From: JAXMHB01 sp046346965
GTDB lineage: Bacteria > Pseudomonadota > Gammaproteobacteria > Xanthomonadales > SZUA-5
DNA: 64,000 nucleotides
Direction: 5' to 3'
NCBI GenBank assembly: GCA_046346965.1
Contig: JAXMHB010000001.1
Span: forward strand, 124,001-188,000
The notes below the pieces were generated by a model that did no database searches, was not told where the DNA came from, and saw only the letters and a list, made by a program, of their open reading frames with translations. Positions 58,765 to 64,000 of this stretch are shown here, piece after piece (position 1 is the stretch's first letter; each line of letters opens with the position of its first letter). The position numbers were made by a program, and so were the translations under genes.

Positions 58765-60758
58765 GCCAATCGCACCAGAACAGCGTCGGCCTCGACGAAT
58801 TCGCCGACGCTGGCGCGCAGTTCCGCCACCCGGCCGGCGCGCGGCGCGCGCAGCGTGATCTCCATCTTCATCGCTTCCATGACGATCAGTTCCTGGTTCT
58901 CGGCGACCTCCTCGTCGGCGCTGGTGCGCACCGCGACGATGCGTCCCGGCATCGGCGCGCGCACGGCATTGCCGCTGGTCCCCTTGCTGGCCTCGAAGGC
59001 GTAGGGATGGCGCAGTTCGAAACGCCAGCGGCGCTCGCCGTCGTGCGCCTGGTAGCCGTCTGGCAGCGCCACCACCGCGAGCTTGATGGCGCGCTCGCCG
59101 AGCAGCAGTTCGACGCCCTCGGCGCTGGCGCGGGCGCCACGTACGCGCAGATGGTCGGCGCCGATGTCGAGCTGGTAGTCACCGGCGCTGCCATGCGCGG
59201 CAACCTCGATCAACTGCTCGCGGTAGCGCAGATGCTGCAGGCGTTTGCCCAGATGGCCGATGCGCCAGCCGTCGGCGCGCGCCCAGGGTGAATGCGGATC
59301 GCTGCCAGTCAGCGCCAGTTGCCGGGTGCGCGCTTCCTCGTCCAGCAGCGCACGGACCGCCACCGCCACGACCACCTCCTGCGGCACGCCGCCGTCCTGC
59401 TGCATCACCTCTGCCAGATGCCGGTCCAGATAGCTGGTGTCGATGGTGGCGTCGACCACCGCCGGATGGCGGCTGAGGCGCTCCAGGAATTCGACATTGC
59501 TCTTCGGGCCGACGATCACGGTCTCGGCCAGCGCCCGTCGCAGCCGCTTCAGCGCCGCGGGGCGATCGCTGCCGTGCACGATCAGCTTGGCGATCATCGG
59601 GTCGTAGTAGACGGTGACCAGATCGCCCTCGACCACGCCGGCATCCAGGCGCACGTCGGCAGCGGTCGCCGGCAGGCGCAGCATCTCCAGCCGGCCGCTG
59701 CCGGGCAGGAAATCGCGCTCCGGGTCCTCGGCATAGAGGCGCACCTCGATAGCGTGGCCGCGCGTGGGCACCGGCCGCTGCGGCACCAGGTCGGTCAGGC
59801 GCTGGCCGGCGGCGATGCGCAGCTGCAGTTCGACCAGATCCAGTCCGGTGACCATCTCGGTGACCGGATGCTCGACCTGCAAACGGGTGTTGATCTCCAT
59901 GAAATAGAAATCGCCGGTCGGCCCGACGATGAACTCGACAGTGCCGGCATTGCTGTAATCGATGGCGCGTCCGGCCTGCACCGCCGCGGCGCCCATCGCC
60001 GCGCGCAGTTCCGGCGTCAGAAAGGGCGAGGGCGATTCCTCGATTACCTTCTGATAGCGGCGCTGCGCCGAGCATTCGCGCTCGTTGAGGTGGATCACCT
60101 CGCCGCTGGCGTCGCCGAAGATCTGAATCTCGATATGGCGCGGGCGCTCGACATAGCGTTCCAGCAGCACGCGGTCACGACCGAAGGCGCCGCGCGCCTC
60201 GCGCTGACAGGATTCCAGTGCCGCGGCGAACTCGCTGGCCTGACGCACGATGCGCATACCCTTGCCGCCGCCGCCGTGCGCCGCCTTGATCATCAGCGGA
60301 AAGCCCACGCGCTCGGCCTCGCGGGCGAGCAGGGCGGGGTCCTGATCCTCGCCGGTGTAACCTGGCACCACCGGCACGCCGGCGGCATGCATCAGGTTCT
60401 TGGCGCCGGCTTTGCTGCCCATCTTGCGCATCGAGGCGGCGCTCGGGCCCACCCAGATCAATCCGGCGGCCTGGACCGCGTCGGCAAAGTCGGCGTTCTC
60501 GCTGAGAAAGCCAAAGCCCGGGTGGATCGCCTGGGCGCCGCTGGCCAGCGCGGCCTCGATGATGCGGGCGCCTTGCAGATAGGACTCGGCCGGGCGCGAG
60601 CCGCCGATCCAGCGTGCCTCGTCGGCCTCACGCACATGCAGGGCGCGGGCGTCGGCGTCGGAATAGACCGCCACGCTGGCGATGCCGAGGCGCCGGCAGC
60701 TGCGTTGGATGCGACAGGCGATCTCGCCACGATTGGCAATCAGCAGTTTGCTGAACAT
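58761..60758 (-). CDS. liuD: Acyl-CoA carboxylase biotin-carboxylase/BCCP subunit (methylcrotonyl type)
   Basis: A 665-residue alpha subunit. Biotin carboxylase is about 1-450, with FSKLLIANRGEIACRIQRSC, MIKAAHGGGGKGMRIVRQ and FYFMEINTRLQVEHPVTE. A BT linker domain follows, and then a biotinyl domain with the attachment lysine in VMEAMKMEITLRAP near the C-terminus. Location downstream of a methylglutaconyl-CoA-hydratase-like gene points to methylcrotonyl-CoA carboxylase of leucine degradation. The beta subunit (liuB) and liuA are not in this window, so propionyl- or geranyl-CoA substrates are not excluded. Confidence 0.85.
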   Translation of the reverse strand: MFSKLLIANRGEIACRIQRSCRRLGIASVAVYSDADARALHVREADEARWIGGSRPAESYLQGARIIEAALASGAQAIHPGFGFLSENADFADAVQAAGLIWVGPSAASMRKMGSKAGAKNLMHAAGVPVVPGYTGEDQDPALLAREAERVGFPLMIKAAHGGGGKGMRIVRQASEFAAALESCQREARGAFGRDRVLLERYVERPRHIEIQIFGDASGEVIHLNERECSAQRRYQKVIEESPSPFLTPELRAAMGAAAVQAGRAIDYSNAGTVEFIVGPTGDFYFMEINTRLQVEHPVTEMVTGLDLVELQLRIAAGQRLTDLVPQRPVPTRGHAIEVRLYAEDPERDFLPGSGRLEMLRLPATAADVRLDAGVVEGDLVTVYYDPMIAKLIVHGSDRPAALKRLRRALAETVIVGPKSNVEFLERLSRHPAVVDATIDTSYLDRHLAEVMQQDGGVPQEVVVAVAVRALLDEEARTRQLALTGSDPHSPWARADGWRIGHLGKRLQHLRYREQLIEVAAHGSAGDYQLDIGADHLRVRGARASAEGVELLLGERAIKLAVVALPDGYQAHDGERRWRFELRHPYAFEASKGTSGNAVRAPMPGRIVAVRTSADEEVAENQELIVMEAMKMEITLRAPRAGRVAELRASVGEFVEADAVLVRLA

Positions 60759-60773
60759 GCGGAGTTTCCCGGA

Positions 60774-61556
60774 TCAGAGCCAGTTGGGCGGACGTTTCTC
60801 CAGAAAGGCGTTCAAGCCTTCCTGGCCTTCCAGCGACACGCGCAGACGCGAAATCAGTGCGGCGGTCTGTTCGTCCAGCTTGCGCTGGCCGGCCTCGTCG
60901 CGTCCGAAAATGCCCTCCACCAGCCGTTTGGCGACCAGCGTCGCCGTCGGGCCGGACTTCTGCAGTGCGTCGATCTCGCGATCGACACAGGCGTCGAGCT
61001 CGCTGGCGGGCACCACCTCATGCAGCAGGCCCAGCGCCAGCGCCTTGTGGGCGTCGAAGGCGGCGCCGTTCTGAAACCATCGGCGCGCCTGACGCGCGCC
61101 GATCGCTGCGACCACGTAGGGCGAGATCACCGCGGGCACCAGCCCCAGGCGCGCCTCGGTCAGGCCAAACCTGGCTTCCGGCACGCCGATGGCGACATCG
61201 CAGCAGGCCACCAGACCCACGCCGCCGCCGTAGGCCGCGCCCTGCACCCGCGCGATGGTCGGCTTGGGCAGGTAGGCGAGCGTGCGCATCAGCTCGGCCA
61301 GTTTCAGCGCGTCAGCGTGATTTTCCGCCTCGCTGTAGTTGGCCATCGAGCGCATCCAGTTGAGATCGGCGCCGGCAGAGTAGGAGGCGCCTTCGGCCGC
61401 CAGGACCACCACGCGCACCTCGGGATCAGCGCCGACGCGTGCCAGCAGGCCGGTCAGTTCGGCGATCAGCTCGGCATTGAAGGCATTGTGCACAGCGGGG
61501 CGGTCCAGCGTCAGCGTGGCGACCCGCCCGGATAACCCCAGGCGTACCATGGACAT
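60774..61556 (-). CDS. liuC: Enoyl-CoA hydratase family, probable methylglutaconyl-CoA hydratase
   Basis: A 260-residue crotonase-fold protein. ASYSAGADLNWMRSMANYSE is characteristic of the methylglutaconyl-CoA hydratase branch, and VQGAAYGGGVGLVACCDVAI forms the second oxyanion-hole segment. FGLTEARLGLVPAVISPYVV and EKRPPNWL (C-terminus) complete the family. It would hydrate 3-methylglutaconyl-CoA to HMG-CoA. It precedes the carboxylase alpha-subunit gene by 15 bases. Start ATG at 61556; one two codons later is possible. Confidence 0.88.
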   Translation of the reverse strand: MSMVRLGLSGRVATLTLDRPAVHNAFNAELIAELTGLLARVGADPEVRVVVLAAEGASYSAGADLNWMRSMANYSEAENHADALKLAELMRTLAYLPKPTIARVQGAAYGGGVGLVACCDVAIGVPEARFGLTEARLGLVPAVISPYVVAAIGARQARRWFQNGAAFDAHKALALGLLHEVVPASELDACVDREIDALQKSGPTATLVAKRLVEGIFGRDEAGQRKLDEQTAALISRLRVSLEGQEGLNAFLEKRPPNWL

Positions 61557-61706
61557 CGGTGCTCATTCCCTGTCAGGCCAAGAATCGCGCAGAGAATAGG
61601 CCAGCGGGCTGCAGGGCACGAGTCCGCCCGGTGCCGGCGCCCGCATTCAATGTCTCCACGACACGCATGTTAGAGTCCCGCCAAATTGCCTTGGGGGAGG
61701 CTTCCG

Positions 61707-63092
61707 ATGAACTACCGTACGTGGCGACGTCGGTATCGGTCTCTTTGCTTGCTGTGGGCCGCGCTGGGCCTGGTCAGCACGGATCTGTCGGCGCAGGCGC
61801 TGGCGAGCGGCGCCAAGTTGGGTCATGGGCCCGGCACGCTGGTCTATTGCGATGGCTACGAAGCCCTTGCCTGCCCAGCCGGGGTCGGGTCGGGAACCAG
61901 CCGGCCGGTGGCCCTGGAGTTGCTGTCGCCGGCCACTGGCGAGTCGATGTCGACGCAGTTCCGCGCCGGCTGGCCGCTGATCTATCGCGCCACGGTCGCA
62001 GATGCCGGCATGCTGGGCCTGGGGCGTCTGTACGGCGAGCAATACCAGGAGCTGCAGAACTACCAGTTCCCGGAGATCGGTCAGGGCGCGGCGGTCGTGT
62101 TTGCCGACGAAGACGCACTGTGGTCTTACTCGGTGCCGCCCAATCCCAGCCTGCCGCGCGATGAGCGCATCCTGCCTTTTTTTCCCGACGCCGGCGATGT
62201 CTCGCGCTACCAGGACGATGTGGCGGGCGATCCCGACAGTCACGATCCGACCGCGCGCTGGGCCCTGCGGCCGGAGTTTGGCGGCCCGCTGCCGCGCTAT
62301 GCCTACAGCGGCGTCGGCGGGCTGTCGACCGTGCCGCAGGTGGCCGCGCCGGACGGCGTGCAGTTCGGCGCGGACGATGACTTCCCCGGGCTGGTGATCC
62401 TGTCCAATGTCGGCGTAGGCCGGGTGTTGACGCCGTTGACCGCCGGCTGGGCGCCGGTGCTGCCGCGCCAGGCCCGCAATCTGGCCGGCTTCGTCAACTC
62501 GGTGGGTTACGAGCTCAACGACGGCAATGACCGCACCAGCATCACCGCGGTGATGATGGTGCCGCGCTTCTTGTTCTCGCGCATCCAGCTGGTCGATGTC
62601 TGCACCGGTACGGTCACCTTCAATGGCAACAACGAGCCGCAGTCCTGCGCCGGCACGCCGCTGCAGCGCGTCGACGGCGGCCCGCCGGAGCCGGTCAGCG
62701 TCAATGACGAGTCGCTGGTCGAGGTCCGCGCCTTCATCGTCGAGCCGGTCTGGAGTGCTGCGCTCGGGCGCATCGTGACGCTCGACAGCGTCACCGACAT
62801 GAACAACGACGGCCAGCTGAACGCGGTGGACGCCGAGCTGATGGGCTGGCGCGTGCTGTCCAACGAGACCGTGTTCAGCTTCCGGCAGATCGGGACGCAT
62901 CTGGCGCGCCGGGCGCGCACCTACGCGCCCTTCGAGCTCTGTCAAACGGCAACGCGCCCGGATGACGCGATCCCGCCGCTGGCGGGCGGCGCCGAGTTCG
63001 ACTACGACATCGACGGCAATGGCTACTCGGCCTTCGATGAGATCGTGGTGTGTCCGCCTGGCGGCAGCGGCGTCACCCGTCCGCCGCGCTGA
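61707..63092 (+). CDS. Secreted hypothetical protein with calcium-loop motifs
   Basis: A 461-residue protein preceded by GGGGGAGG. An Arg-rich N-terminus (NYRTWRRRYRS) leads into a signal-peptide core ending LSAQA. The mature protein has four or five cysteines and two DxNxDG-type loops near the C-terminus: DMNNDGQLNAVDAE and DYDIDGNGYSAFDE. These look like dockerin or EF-hand calcium sites. The middle contains no catalytic motif I know. It is divergent from liuC, sharing a 150-base spacer, and precedes the kinase gene. Confidence 0.78.
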   Translation: MNYRTWRRRYRSLCLLWAALGLVSTDLSAQALASGAKLGHGPGTLVYCDGYEALACPAGVGSGTSRPVALELLSPATGESMSTQFRAGWPLIYRATVADAGMLGLGRLYGEQYQELQNYQFPEIGQGAAVVFADEDALWSYSVPPNPSLPRDERILPFFPDAGDVSRYQDDVAGDPDSHDPTARWALRPEFGGPLPRYAYSGVGGLSTVPQVAAPDGVQFGADDDFPGLVILSNVGVGRVLTPLTAGWAPVLPRQARNLAGFVNSVGYELNDGNDRTSITAVMMVPRFLFSRIQLVDVCTGTVTFNGNNEPQSCAGTPLQRVDGGPPEPVSVNDESLVEVRAFIVEPVWSAALGRIVTLDSVTDMNNDGQLNAVDAELMGWRVLSNETVFSFRQIGTHLARRARTYAPFELCQTATRPDDAIPPLAGGAEFDYDIDGNGYSAFDEIVVCPPGGSGVTRPPR

Positions 63093-63103
63093 AGCACCCG
63101 CGC

Positions 63104-64000
63104 GTGACGCCGCCTCCCGTTTCCGCGCCAGTTGCGCTTGCCGGCAGGGCCGATGTCACCGGCGAGGTGCCGGCAGATCAAGCCACTGGCGAGTACTGCA
63201 TGGACACCGGGGCGAATCTGGATCCGGAGGCGCGTACCGCCGATGTGCCGGCGCCGGCAGCCACGGAGGCCCCGGCGCCGCCGCGCCATCCGGCGCAGAT
63301 CGGGCCGTTTCGTGTGCTGCGCCTGCTCGGCGAGGGCGGCATGGGCGCGGTCTATTTGGGCGAGCAGCAGGTGCCGGTGCAGCGGCTGGTGGCGCTCAAA
63401 GTGGTGCACGCCAGCCTGCGCAGCCCGAACGCCTTGGCGCGCTTCACCGCCGAACGCCAGGCGTTGGCGCGCTTGTCGCATCCCAACGTGGCGCAGTTGT
63501 ACGAGGCCGGGACCACGCCCGACGGCTTCCCGTATTTCGCCATGGAGTACCTGCCGGCTGCCACGCTGAGCGAGTACTGCGATCAGCGTCAGTTGGGCAT
63601 CCGCGAGCGCGTCGCGCTGTTCGTGCAGGTCTGCCAGGGCGTGCAGCACGCGCACCAGAAGGGCCTGATCCACCGCGATCTCAAGCCCAACAACGTGCTG
63701 GTGGCGGACATCGGCGATCAGGCGGTGCCCAAGGTGATCGACTTCGGCATCGCCAAGGCGGTCGACGATCCGTTGACCGAGGGCGAGGCATTGACCGGCG
63801 CTGGCGCCATCGGCACGCCCAACTACATGAGCCCGGAAGCCTTCCAGGGCCATGCCGACCTCGACACGCGGGCCGATGTGTATTCGCTCGGCATCGTGCT
63901 GTACGAATTGCTGGCCGGCGTGCGCCCGGATGATTTGTCGCCGATGGCGCTGATCCGCCTGACCATGGCCGGCCAGCGCGCGGAGCCGCCGCGGATGACC
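63104..64000 (+). CDS. Serine/threonine protein kinase (3' truncated by window)
   Basis: A Hanks-type kinase whose 3' end lies beyond the window. The frame is open from 63104 to 64000. After an acidic, Pro/Ala-rich N-terminus, the kinase domain starts IGPFRVLRLLGEGGMGAVYL (glycine loop). It continues with VALKVV (ATP-binding lysine), HRDLKPNNVLVAD (catalytic loop), VIDFGIAKAV (Mg-binding DFG) and GTPNYMSPEAF (activation segment and P+1 loop). The start could be GTG 63104, directly after the previous gene, or ATG 63200. Substrate and C-terminal sensor domain are unknown. Confidence 0.88.
   Translation, partial: MTPPPVSAPVALAGRADVTGEVPADQATGEYCMDTGANLDPEARTADVPAPAATEAPAPPRHPAQIGPFRVLRLLGEGGMGAVYLGEQQVPVQRLVALKVVHASLRSPNALARFTAERQALARLSHPNVAQLYEAGTTPDGFPYFAMEYLPAATLSEYCDQRQLGIRERVALFVQVCQGVQHAHQKGLIHRDLKPNNVLVADIGDQAVPKVIDFGIAKAVDDPLTEGEALTGAGAIGTPNYMSPEAFQGHADLDTRADVYSLGIVLYELLAGVRPDDLSPMALIRLTMAGQRAEPPRMT

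Noticed and set aside
1..64000. tRNA or rRNA genes
   Set aside because: I looked in the spacers for T-loop-like GGTTCGAATCC and conserved 16S/23S stretches and saw none. A covariance-model scan would be decisive.

Overview
The window is high-GC bacterial chromosomal DNA, almost wall to wall with genes. Gene content and order (an rlmN-pilF-rodZ-yfgM-bamB-der run, a TonB-dependent receptor, a FadN-type beta-oxidation pair, leucine-degradation genes, and GTG/TTG starts with ATGA-type overlaps) suggest a gammaproteobacterium of the Lysobacterales (Xanthomonadales) type. This is an inference from family resemblance, because there is no rRNA or tRNA gene here to place it. I saw no phage, insertion sequence, CRISPR array or replication origin.

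Layout. 1-11 kb: the end of hypF, then mostly minus-strand metabolism: 2,4-dienoyl-CoA reductase, YggT, proC, an outer-membrane barrel, glutaryl-CoA dehydrogenase, and a thiolase plus 3-hydroxyacyl-CoA dehydrogenase pair. 11-24.6 kb: plus-strand housekeeping: ndk, rlmN-pilF-rodZ, yfgM-bamB-der, moeA and a rhodanese-MoeB fusion, folD, then a four-gene TRAP transporter operon with a TatT-type lipoprotein. 24.6-31 kb: minus strand, with a duplicated FtsX-type permease, a TonB-dependent receptor, and rpsF-rpsR-rplI ended by a clear intrinsic terminator. 31-38.3 kb: an IscA-type protein, a degenerate receiver/GGDEF/EAL protein, a transporter, an ELM1-like protein, a RutE-like nitroreductase and a small unknown. 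Two inverted copies of a dispersed repeat sit at the 3' ends of the first two of these genes.

38.4-46.9 kb is the most unusual coding region: two plus-strand operons. The first holds a small secreted protein with a CxxxCH haem-like motif, a DUF1800 protein and a DUF1501 protein. The second holds a blue-copper protein, a TlpA-type thioredoxin, a DUF4266 lipoprotein, a DUF3570 barrel and an ApbE flavin transferase. Three copies of a WYDPAQSGHG-type domain occur across the two operons (two in the DUF1800 protein, one in the copper protein). I read the second operon as a candidate envelope redox system that depends on covalent flavin.

46.9-51.3 kb is accessory DNA. It has a 30-unit array of exact 22-bp periodicity that reverses orientation once, a conserved-looking unknown gene with a hairpin-rich leader, a visibly lower-GC pair (a DUF6615-like protein with PD-(D/E)XK-type residues and a TIGR02391/Ymh protein with an Rx4H HEPN-type motif), and two large imperfect palindromes. 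51.3-64 kb returns to ordinary genes: two unknowns, a class A beta-lactamase, glnE-alr, a 101-bp tandem repeat, nadC, liuD and liuC homologues, a secreted protein with calcium-loop motifs, and a serine/threonine kinase cut by the window edge.
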